64,000 bases of DNA from the NCBI GenBank assembly GCA_025667525.1, contig CM046875.1:200918125-200982124 (forward strand). The letters run 5' to 3'. Positions 22,699 through 32,890 of this stretch are shown one piece after another; position 1 is the first letter of the stretch; every line of letters begins with the position of its first letter. Made by a program: the position numbers and the translations under genes. Under the pieces are notes generated by a model. It was not told where the DNA came from. It saw only the letters and a program-made list of their open reading frames with translations, and did no database searches. The stretch is from Glebionis coronaria (Eukaryota > Streptophyta > Magnoliopsida > Asterales > Asteraceae).

Positions 22699-23544
22699 TG
22701 TTGGGTCAATATTTACTGACCCTAAAGCAACTCTAGGATTTGAATTTAAAATACCCCTAAAAGTTTCATGCTCAGCAGTAAGGCCAGACTGCTGATGGAT
22801 GACCAGAGGAACAAAGTTCCTACTGAAGACTTTAAAGCTGAAGAAAGTTCAGCACTCCCCTTCCAGTGATCTTAGAAGACAAAGGAGTCTTCACTTCAAA
22901 TACTAGGCGGTCTAGTTGTTGAAGAACAAGGACTGAAGAAGGGCTTTCAGTTCAGTTTGGCTTGACAATACCAAACTGAATGATGTCGATCTCCTCTAGG
23001 ATACTGAAGACTCTTCAGTATTCTGATGGTTTGCATTAGGCGGGAAAAGATAACTTTAAGTCAAAGTAGGTTGCTTGTATAATTAGATATAAGTACAACC
23101 TTTATCTTTCCTAGAATATTTTATTAAGTACTTTGTACTGTTTATCCAGCATAGGCATCAACCACCCAATGGATAAACTAATGCATTGGTACATACAAAA
23201 TGCAAACCCTAATTTACACTGCCTATATAAAGGAGTGTTCATCAAGAGAGAAAGGTAACCAATAGAAGAGCTTAAACTCTGGAAACCTTTCTCTCTCGAT
23301 ACCAAGTAAACCATATAGCCGAAGTTGCATATGAACGTTTAGATTGGAGCTTAAAGTTTAACTTTGGTTAAATGTTTAAGTAGAGGATATCAAACCCCAT
23401 TGTCATTCAACCACTTTGTTATTCCGCAAACAAAGTGGGTTATAGATTCTTTATTTGATTCTAATAAAAATCTATACGTTGAAAATTATATTGGTATTGC
23501 TGTTTTAATCTTTCATAGTTCTTATCTTAAGTTAAAACAACACA
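22699..23544 (+). repeat. 3' LTR of element C (right end approximate)
   Basis: TGTTGGGTCA directly follows the purine tract AAATAGGGGGAGAT (22685-22698). TATATAA at 23224-23230 marks the promoter. The end is placed at AACAACACA by the usual CA ending; without the partner LTR it is uncertain by tens of bases. Confidence 0.7.
23224..23230 (+). promoter_or_regulatory. TATA box in element C 3' LTR
   Basis: TATATAAAGG, about 525 bp into the LTR, the usual U3/R position. Confidence 0.65.
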
Positions 23545-24465
23545 CTTGAGTCAAAGTAATAGTTATTACTTAAGATAATAAGTAATATCGAATTACTAAG
23601 GACCAACATATAGTTAAGTGAGAACTCACAAGACACAACCACATCACTTTATAGTTTAGTGAGAACTCACAACTCTTCACTTTGAAGCTAAGTGAGAACT
23701 CTACAAGACACAAATACATCACTTTAAAGTTTAGTGAGAACTCACAGCTCATTCCTATTACAACTCAATAAAACACATATCCAAGTATACACATGTAACT
23801 TGGATCTACACAACACGAATCCAACTATACACATATACAATGGATTTACACAAGATTAGATCCATGTATTCACAAATACGTTCGATCTACACAAGAGTCA
23901 AATAAAAACAAATGATGAACATGACTAGATCTTTAGGAGAGGATCTTCATCAAGGCTTCATCTTTAATCACATCACAAGTGTGTAAGTGATCTTATCATT
24001 AGACAAGGTGAAGAAGGAGATCAAAGAGATAATCATAAGTAAACATACTTAACACATTAAGTGATTATTTACAAATGATTAGGAATTAGAAAGAAGAAGG
24101 ATAGCAGAAATAGTGTCCAAAAAGGGTTGTGGAAAATGCAGGTTTGATCCACTATTTATAGGAGACAAAGGCCAATGGCTCTCTGAGTACGGTGCCTTAA
24201 ATATGTCTGCGGTCCCTTATCGCTAAGGATCCGCATATCCCTTTAAGGGACCGTGTTCATAGAATCCACTACCTTTTGTCTTTTAGTTGGGAAGTAATAT
24301 CTGAGGTAAGTTTTTACCTTCAAAGGATATTCCTATGGCATTTGGAATATGCCATATTCAAATTTACATTTTCCATTTTAATAAAACATTTTCTTAAAAA
24401 GAAAGTTTATTAAAAAATCTTTTGTCATATTTGACAAAATGTATGTTTATGATTAATCACTTTTA
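23545..24465 (-). other. Unassigned remnant, LTR-like on the minus strand (left part)
   Basis: No ORF. Four imperfect copies of TTTAGTGAGAACTCACA-type sequence lie at 23610-23750 and a second family of about 45 bp repeats at 23780-23900. On the minus strand TATAAATA (24160-24153) with a 10 bp palindrome upstream (24210-24219 with 24244-24253) looks like an LTR promoter. The sequence resumes at 26259 beyond the solo LTR. Confidence 0.4.
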
Positions 24466-24470
24466 TGATT

Positions 24471-26258
24471 TAATAACTAGATTTTACTCAGTTAAAAATA
24501 TCGTTGTTCCAGTCTAATCGAATTGACTATTAGTTAATTGTGCGACTCAGTCGTCTTTTGGTGGAAAACAATAGATTGGTCGTTGTAGTAAAGTAAATGT
24601 GCAAGACGTTAAAATAAATGACGGGTAATTAAAAATAAAACTAATTAAAACGTAAAGGGTGCAATATTAAAAACTTTAAAAGTAAATTAATTAAATGACG
24701 AGAAATTAAAGCTTGACGAAAAGTAAATGACGATGTAATAAAAATGTAAACTTGAAATTTAAAATAAAGAAAAACGATTAAAATAACACTAAAGTAAAAT
24801 GGCGAAAAAAAAGCTTTAAAAATTAAACTAAAAATTACTAGAAAAACACTTGGTAAAAACAGAGATTTCGGGAAGCGTGAAAAATTTGAAAACTTAAAAT
24901 AATGAAAACATAAAAATAAAACTAAAACAAAATATTAAAACAAACCTGTCGGAATCCGATCGAAATCCGATCGGAATACACCCAAAAGAATCCTATCGGA
25001 ATCCCCAATCGGAATGTAGGCTTACCTCCCCTTATCAGAATCGTGATCGGAAAGTGTTCCTGTCGGAATGTTGATCGGAATCCACTATCGGAATGACCAA
25101 CCTTGAGACGATCGGAATGAGGATTGGAATCCTGGTCGGAATGTTGTCACCACAAAGCCAAATCGAAATACCAACCCAACAATCCTAATCGGAATGTCAA
25201 ATCGGAATCGTTGTCGAAATGATCAAAACCCTTTTCCGATCCACTGATCAGAATGTAAAGCCCTTTTCCGATTGGTATGATCGGAATGCAGTAAAAGGAA
25301 AACGTAATAAGCAAGATCTAATAAGCTATTAACCAAATAATCACTTGACTAAAACTAACCAAAACACGATTAAGAAAAAGCTAATAAGCAAAAATTCAAA
25401 AACTTTTAAAAACATTAAATGATAGAATACTTAAAAACGACTTTTTAACAACAATAACTTTTATAAAACTTAAGTAAATTTAAGATAAACACAAATAAGC
25501 TATAAAATCAATAATCCAACACAATCAAAAACATAAAAAACATAACACATAATCAAATAAGCATAACAATAAGCACATAAACATAAAGATTAAGTAAAAC
25601 AAGAAAGGTAGAATGAGAGATTAAAAATAAGAACTTGATTAAAAGTAAAGATTCAATAACAAAATTAAAAGACTTACTTGAATTTAAAGGCAAGAAATTA
25701 AAGGTGCAAGACAAGGAATTAAATGACAATTAAGTAAAGTGCAAGAAACTAAAGGTGGAAGAACTATGTGTCAAATAGCCAACACCTCCTAATGTGATAT
25801 TAGGAGGGTATTTATAGTGATTAGGGAGGTAAGCATGTGTTGGAAGCTTCCTTCTTTCTTTCTTTCTTTCTCATCTTTTCGTCTTCTAAATTCTTCGACT
25901 TTTTCGACTTAGTCTCGGGATTAATTAAACTCGTCTTGTAATTTCTTCATTAATTAGACTTGAGTTCTTTGGCTTTATTAAACTTCCGTATTTTAGACTT
26001 TTCTCCGATAAATCTTCAGAATAGGCCTTGGACTTCCGTTCTTTTTTCACTCTTGATCTTTTGACTTCGTCTTTTGTCTTTTTCTTCGATAAAAGCCCGT
26101 GAAAGCCCGTGTTTTCCTCCTTTTTTGTATTTTGATCCTAAATCACAGCAAAAACACAAACCACGCATAACTTCGACATTTACGACATAAAATACACGTT
26201 TTGGCTTGGTTATTATTATAATTAAGTGGTAAAAGGATAAGTGTTTTCACACTTATTA
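24471..26258 (-). repeat. Solo LTR of the G1 gypsy family
   Basis: On the minus strand it begins TAATAAGTGTG (26258) and ends AGTTATTA (24471), aligned end to end with the G1 LTRs. No PBS or internal sequence follows. Flanks TGATT (24466-24470) and TGATC (26259-26263) are a near-perfect target duplication. It contains TATAAATA (25816-25809), the TATA-adjacent hairpin (25785-25807) and an array of about 20 GATCGGAAT-type words (24950-25290). Confidence 0.88.
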
Positions 26259-26263
26259 TGATC

Positions 26264-27344
26264 ACTAATCATGATTAAGATATGTTAGTGCAATACTTAA
26301 ATTATTATTACCTTGATGATAGTGTTTGTCAAATTATTCGTCTTATGATTGTATTTGACGATAAATGTCTTTTTAATTTGTCGTGATCAAATCTAAGAAA
26401 GATTGGTTAACACTAATAATGTTTTTAGGCATTTCTTTACATTAACAATGTCTCCTTGCGTTATAGACAGAAGCGAGAAATTACAGACCCGATATCCTTG
26501 AAGGGTATTCTTTGAAAACCAAGTTGTGAAATAGGTTGATTCATATTTGAAATTTCGAATAAGTACTTCCAATAACTGCCACAACCCAAAGTTTACGCGA
26601 ACCTTCACACGAAGGTTCAAATAGCCATAATGACACCCTTTTTATAGAAGCTTTGGTTATCGTTTTCAAAAGGGGCAGGAGCCCCCATCAGCGAACAACC
26701 AAATACCAAATCCAAAGTATATGAACCGACATATACATTTTTTAGCAACATGTAACATAGCAGGCTCAAACCGGGCGCCCTTCAAGTAAATCCAGACACA
26801 CACAACATGGTTGCGTCCTCAAAAGGTTGCCCCGCCAAGGTCTGTGGAGTCTCGGGTTTAACCTGGCCTGTTCAAAGTCATCACAGCCAAGAGAATCGCT
26901 ACCAACTCGGTTAGTTTGCTGTATATATATATATTTCTTTGTCATATAGATGTTTCTCTGTACGGCAAGTGTATCATTTACACACTGGCGTATATGTTTC
27001 ACTGTCTTCTGTCACAATAAACACACACACTAAACACACACGGTTTTGGTGCCGACCCGTTTTCAGGGATCTAGAGGAGAATGACGTTTCCATAGAAACA
27101 GTTATTTTCGTCTATTACCTATTAAAAACCATATTCTAGCCCCTCACAAACGCTGCCTTCTCTTACAGAAAAACACATACAAAATCAAGTAATTGAACCA
27201 TCATATAAGCTTAAGCAACAAACACCATCTTTAGTTTAGACTTTAGGAGGCTCAGATCTGTAAGAGAAAAAGGTATGAAACAAACACGATAAAACCGCCA
27301 TGGCTGCAAAACATTGAAAATGAATCATCCCGCCAAGATACGAC
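26264..27344. other. Unassigned remnant (right part)
   Basis: Continuation of the sequence split by the solo LTR. I see no coding region of note and no recognisable domain; short frames are not supported. A (TA)n microsatellite lies at about 26920-26935. Origin unknown. Confidence 0.4.
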
Positions 27345-29129
27345 TAATAAGTGTGAAAAAAACTTATCCTTTTACCACTTAAAACAATTAAAAACAAGAC
27401 CAAAACGTGTATTTAATGTCGTAAGAGTCAAAATTATGCGTGGTTTGTGTTTTTATCGTGTTTTAGGACCAAAATATAAAAAAGAAGAAAACACGGGCTT
27501 TCACGGGCTTTTATCAAAGAAAAAGACAAAATACGAAGTCAAAGGATCAAGAGTGCAAAAAGAACAGAAGTCAAAGGCCTATTCTAAAGTTTTGTCGAAG
27601 AAAAAGACCAAAGACGGAATTTTAACGAAGTCGAAGAACCAAGTCTAATAAAAGAAGAAAATTAGAAGACGAGTTCATTTTATCTATCGACAAATCCCGA
27701 GACAAAGTCGAGAAAGACGATTTATTAAAAAGACGAGAAGACAAAGAGAAAGAAGCAACAACACCAACTTCCCTCCCTCCTATAAATAGTATCCTAATCT
27801 TTCATTATTAGGGAGTAGATTTTAGTTTTATTTTTCAAGTAATTAGGAGTAGGTTACTTTATCTCTCTAGTTTTTCTTTCATGTCTTAAGCTTTAAAATC
27901 ATTTGTCTTAATCTTTTGAATCTTAATCTTCATTTTAAATTAAAGCTTTTTATATTAATCTCAATCTTCCTTTCTTGTTCTAAATATTTTGTTTGATTTG
28001 ATTAATCATGTAGTTTGTTTGATCTTATTGCTTATTTGAGTGAAGTGCTTATTTCATTGTTCTTATGGTTTTGATGTGTTTGATGTTATAGCTTATTGTG
28101 CTTATTGATTATTTTGTGTTTTTATTATTTTTAATTAAGTAGATTTGGTAGATTAATATTTTTAAAGTTTATTTTATATATTTTGCTTATTTGGTGTTTT
28201 TAGAGTTTTTGATTTGTGACTTGTTTAGTTTTTCTTAAAATTTGTTTAGCTTAATTTTTGGTCATTTGCTTATTTTGTTTTAGCTTATTTTTCTTAATCC
28301 GGATTTTATAAACCCTTTTCCCGAATTACTTTACTTTACCTTTTTCCGAATTAGGTTTCACTTACCATTATTCCGACTTAGCTATTGAACATATATTCCA
28401 AATTATTAACCTTTTTATTATTCCGAATAACCTATACTTAGAAATTCCGAACTAGGTTTATACCAGTTTATTCCGAATTAGGTCTAGGTGGTGTTTCCCG
28501 AATTGTAGTTCTTAAAAATTTTCCCGAATTAGGTGTATTAGGTTATTCCGAATTATATGTAGATTGGTTTTTCCCGAATTAGTTTATGTTTTGATATATT
28601 CCGAACTACGTGCTTCTTGTTTTCCCAAATTACATTTAAAATCTCTATTCTGAATTACATTATTTGCACGTTTTCCGAATTAGGTACATTAATCTGTTAT
28701 TCCGAATTAAAGTCTTTTAGCAGATTTCGAATTGGTTATCTTTTAGGTATTCCGAATTAGGTGCATTATTCATTGTTTTCCCAATTACATATTTGTGATG
28801 GTTTCCGAATTATGTTATGAATCTTGTTTTCCGAATTAAATTTTGCTTTTTATTCCGAATTATTTTCAAAATTTATTTTCCCGCCAATTTTGTGAAGCTT
28901 TATTTTTAATTGTTTTATTTTATTTTATTTTCAAATTTACTTTTTATAAAGTTTTAAATTTGTTATATTTTTTATTTTTAGTTTCTATTCTTAAAGTTTT
29001 CCATTTTAAATAGTAATAGATAATCAACCTTTCTTGTATTTACCAAGAACAACTGAGTCGCACGTTAAAGCACTTTTTCAATTCGAACCGAGTCGAGAGA
29101 AACGAACTTAATTAAAATTATGTTATTTA
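27345..29129 (+). repeat. LTR of a diverged G1-related gypsy element (LTR b)
   Basis: Starts TAATAAGTGTG and ends GTTATTTA just before AA plus the PBS TGGCGCCACTGCCGG (29132-29146). Alignable with the G1 LTRs at both ends, but its internal array is TTCCGAATTA-type (28310-28870, about 25 copies) rather than ATTCCGAT-type. TATAAAT at 27781-27787. Confidence 0.88.
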
Positions 29130-29449
29130 AATGGCGCCACTGCCGGCTCTTTTCGTAAAGATTAACGTTTTTTTATGAGATATGCGTTGGATTTTGGGAT
29201 CCGTTCACTTTTGAACGTTATTTTTCTTGCTTAAAATTTCAAAAATTTTTAAAAAAAATTTATTATTAATAATTTCAAAAAATCCAAAAACATTTAAAAA
29301 TCATAAAAAGCATTTCTTTTTCAAAAGTTTTGCACCAAAAATATTTTCTTTTTACGTTAACTTTATTTCTTTTTCTATTTCTTTGCTATATTTTTCTTTT
29401 GTAGGTGTATGCGTACCCGTTCACGAAGGAGGAAATCCATTCAAGCCAC
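29130..29449 (+). mobile_element. Truncated leader and gag start of the LTR b element
   Basis: PBS, then the conserved leader with hairpin CGTTCA(CTTT)TGAACG (29202-29217), a T-rich tract ending TTTTGTAG, and a gag start ATGCGTACCCGTTCACGAAG at 29407. It is cut after about 14 codons by the G1 LTR at 29450. Confidence 0.8.
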
Positions 29450-31122
29450 TAATAAGTGTGAAAACACTTATCCTTTTACCACTTATTTCCAATAATAACA
29501 AGACCAAAACGTGTATTTTATGTCGTAAAAGTCGGAATTATACGTGGTTTGTGTTTTTATTGTGTTTCAGGATAAAAATGTCAAAAAGGAAGAAAACATG
29601 GGCTATTACGGGCTTTTATCGAAGAAAACAAGAAAAGACGAAGTCAAAAGATCAAGAGTGCAAAAAGAACGGAAGTCCAAGGCCTATTCCGAAGATTTAT
29701 CAAAGAAAAAGTCTAAAGATGGAAGTTTAATGAAGTCGAAGAACTCAAGTCTAATAGAAGAAGAAAATTATAAGACAAGTTTAATTTGTATCGACAAATC
29801 CCGAGAAGACGTCAAGAAAGACAAAGCATTAAATCGAGTCAAGAAGAAAGAAAGAAGGAAACAACACATGCACCTTCCCCCCTCCTATAAATACCCTCCT
29901 AATGACACATTAGGAGGGTGTTAGCTAGTTTGTTTTTCTTTTTAGTAATTTTAGTTTTTAGAGAGAGAAAGTGTTTAACTTTCTCTCACTAGGAAAACTT
30001 CATCTTTTTATTCCTTTCTTGTTGAATCAAATCTTTACTTTTGAGAGTTTAATCTTGTTTTGATCTTTAATCTTCTTCTACCTTTTTTTATATTGATCTT
30101 GATTAGTGATAATCTTTGATTTTGTTTTCATCTTGATGCTTATGTGATTTAAAAGTTTATATTTTTATTCATCTCTAAGTTTTAATACGGATTAAGTTTT
30201 GAGCTTTTCATGCTTATTGACGTAGTTTGTGTTTAGCTTATTTACGTTTTAAGTTTTCTTAAAAAGTCTAATCTTTTTATGGTTTGATTTAAAAAGTTTT
30301 GCTTATTTAAAGTTTAAAAAGTTCTTATTTTATACTTATTAGTTCGGCTTATTATTGATTTGGTTAAGTCTTGGTTTGAGCTTATCAAAAGTAGCTTAAA
30401 ATCTTGGCTTATTTCGAATTCATATACCATCGGAAGGGGGTTTCCCCATTCCGACAAGTATTCCGATCAGCTTCATTTATTCTGATCTTAGGATCGGAAA
30501 AGGGTTTTGTTTTTCTTTTTCTTTCCGATTGTACATTCCGATAAGGGACTTTTCATTCCGATCTGCTCAATATTATTCCGATCAAGGGATCGGAATAGGG
30601 TTTCTAACATTCCGACCAGGATTCCTATTGGATTCCGATAGCTTGGTCTTAGTTCATTCCGATTGTTTTCATTTTTCTTGTCATTCTGATAGACTTGTTT
30701 TTCATTATTCCGATCACTCTCTTTTCACCACATTCCGATTGTGCCTTTTTATTCCGACAGCATTCCTTTTGAAACATTTCGATCACTTCCCGATCTGATT
30801 CCGATGGCAACATTCCGACGGGTTTCATTTCTTGTTTTTACAAAGTTTTCAAGTTTTAAATTCATTACGTTTTAATTTCCAAAAATTGCACGCTTACCGA
30901 AATCTCTATTTTTACCAAGTGTTTTTCTAGTAATTTTTTTAGTTTAATTTTTAAAGATTTTATTTTACTCAACGACATTTACATATTTGCTATTAGTTTA
31001 AAATAGATAACCAAACCATTTATTTTTCCACCAAGAACGACTGAGTCGCACTTTCTACTAGTAATCAATTCGAAAAGACTGGAACAACAAACTTTCATAA
31101 CTAAGTTAAAACCTAGTTATCA
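29450..31122 (+). repeat. 5' LTR of G1 (LTR c)
   Basis: TAATAAGTGTG...CTAGTTATCA, 1673 bp. Includes TATAAAT with an adjacent 11 bp hairpin, and an ATTCCGAT/GATCGGAA array at 30430-30830. A few percent divergence and several indels separate it from LTR d. Confidence 0.92.
29886..29919 (+). promoter_or_regulatory. TATA box with abutting hairpin in G1 LTR
   Basis: TATAAAT 29886-29892 is followed directly by ACCCTCCTAAT(GACAC)ATTAGGAGGGT, an 11 bp perfect stem, over the expected start site. Repeated in LTR d (62295-62328) and the solo LTR. Confidence 0.7.
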
Positions 31123-31124
31123 AA

Positions 31125-31396
31125 TGGCGCCGCTGCCGGCTCTTTTCGTTAAGATTAACGGTTTTTAGTGAGAGACGCGTTGGATTTTGGGATTCTTTCA
31201 TTCGTGAACGTTATTTTCCTTGCTTAAAAATGTTCAAAAAATCCATTAAAGTTTAAATTTTTTTCAAAAATACAAAAACGTTAAAAAAATCATAAAAAGC
31301 ATTTCTTTTCCAAAGTTTTGCACCAAAAAGATTTTATTTTTATTTTTACAAGTACATATATATTCTTTGTATCTTTTCTTTTTCTTTTGCAGGTGT
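31125..31396 (+). other. G1 PBS and leader
   Basis: TGGCGCCGCTGCCGG (31125-31139) starts two bases after the LTR. A conserved block follows to about 31215 with a small hairpin (31195-31210). AT-rich sequence then ends in TTTTCTTTTGCAG|GTGT, a strong splice-acceptor-like tract just before the gag ATG. Confidence 0.8.
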
Positions 31397-32890
31397 ATGC
31401 GTACTAGATCTTCAACTTATCCAGAGCCCGAGACTCATGAAGATTTAGATATGGCTGGTGTGCACAACAACAATAACAACCCACCTCGACCCAATTTAAA
31501 TAATAATAATAACAACAACAACAATGTTCCCCCACCCAACTTACGAACAATGGAGGAGCTTTGTCAGCCAACAATGAACGGACGCGGATGAACGATTGCG
31601 CCGATGCAAATCACGGCTCCTGAATTTTAGTTGAAGCATCACATGATCCAGCAAGTTCAAAACGCTTGCCCGTTTCGCGGATTACCGGATGATGATGCCA
31701 ACAAACACCTTGACAAATTCATTACCGTCACCCAAAGCATGAAACTTCCCGGTGTTACTCTGGATTTCCTTCGCCTACATCTCTTCCCACACACTTTATC
31801 CCACCATGCCGAAAAATGGTTTGATAGTCTTCCCAAAAACTCAATTCATACATGGAATGACATGACTCAACGATTTTTGTCGCGCTACTTTCAACCATCC
31901 ATGGTCACTAGTCTTCGCAACCATATCAGTGGATTTACTCAAGAACCTGATGAGTCGCTTTTCGATGCTTGGGAACATTATAATGTCTTGATCGACCATT
32001 GTCCGAACCATAACATGCTCCCCGTTACCTTGATTGATACCTTCTACAATGGTTTAACTCTTCGTGGTCGTGATACGATTAATGCTGCCGCCGGTGGTAC
32101 ATTCATGAAGAGAACACCTGAGGAGTGTAGAGAGCTGATTGAGAACATGACCACTCACCACAAAAATTGGGATTCATCCGCATCTTCAAGATCAAACCCG
32201 AGAGTCAATGTTTCTTCTACTTCAGCAACCCCATATATGACCGAATTCACTCACATGATGGCCGAAATGAACAAAAATATTCTACTTATAGCTACGAATA
32301 AACAACAACAAGCTAAAGGTGTAGCAACTTCTTGTGAGATTTGCGGGGATTCTCATTCATACACCGGTTGTCCTTATACTCATGACAATCTGGAAAATGT
32401 GTATGCCACCAACGGTAACTTTTCTATGTGAGGCTATCAAGCACATCCTCAAGGTGACCGCAATTTGCTTAGTTATCATTCGAATAGCTTTCTTTTACCA
32501 CCAGGTTTTCAATCCCATAATAGACCACCACCACCTCCATTGAACAACACACAATACCCACCAAGGAACCAAGGCCAAAGAAGTAACTACCAAAGGAATT
32601 CTTCTAATAATCAAAGGAATTATAACTCAAATCAAGGGAATTTTCATAGTCAAAATCAAGGGACTTTTAATGGGCAAAACCAAGGGTTTCAAAAAAACAA
32701 CTTTAACCAAGGTTTTAATAATAACAATGCTTATCAACAACAATATCCAAACCAAGGCTTTCAAAATCAAGGGCAAAACACGAATTCACCTTCAATGGAA
32801 TTGGTTCTTCAAAAGTTGACTGATATGTTGAGTGAACATGAGAAAATCATGTTTGCTATGCAAGAATCGAGTGATAAGAAATTATGCTAA
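31397..32890 (+). pseudogene. G1 gag
   Basis: ATG 31397 (MRTRSSTYPEPETHEDL), then an Asn-run N-terminus (nine Asn) and LRTMEELCQPTMNGRG. TGA 31589-31591 and TAG 31628-31630 are followed in the same frame by the retrotrans_gag capsid domain (HHMIQQVQNACPFRGLP, KWFDSLP, FDAWEHYNVLI; 31631-32150). A zinc knuckle CEICGDSHSYTGC lies near 32333, then TGA 32429-32431. A Gln/Asn-rich tail follows to TAA 32888-32890. Three in-frame stops and no frameshift. Expected role: capsid and genomic RNA binding. Confidence 0.88.

Larger units (their letters stand above)
16830..23544 (+). mobile_element. Ty1/copia retrotransposon C, 5'-truncated, with ORF3
   Basis: Holds the RT/RNase H part of pol, a spacer with direct repeats, ORF3, the polypurine tract AAATAGGGGGAGAT and a 3' LTR starting TGTTGGGTCA at 22699. 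Gag, protease, integrase and the 5' LTR are absent; the left edge abuts the LTR-like remnant. It is a different lineage from family A and from B at protein level. Confidence 0.85.

Noticed and set aside
26918..26936. TATATATATA as a promoter
   Set aside because: Simple microsatellite with no coding region downstream.
27436..27648. Lys-rich frame in LTR b, with similar frames at 29544-29924 and 61968-62333
   Set aside because: These lie in the non-transcribed part of the LTRs, and deletions between LTR c and d (3 and 5 nt, and a longer one) do not keep the frame.
28310..28870. CRISPR-like spaced repeat (also 38215-38620)
   Set aside because: Repeat word is too short, spacing irregular or too small, inside eukaryotic LTR elements.
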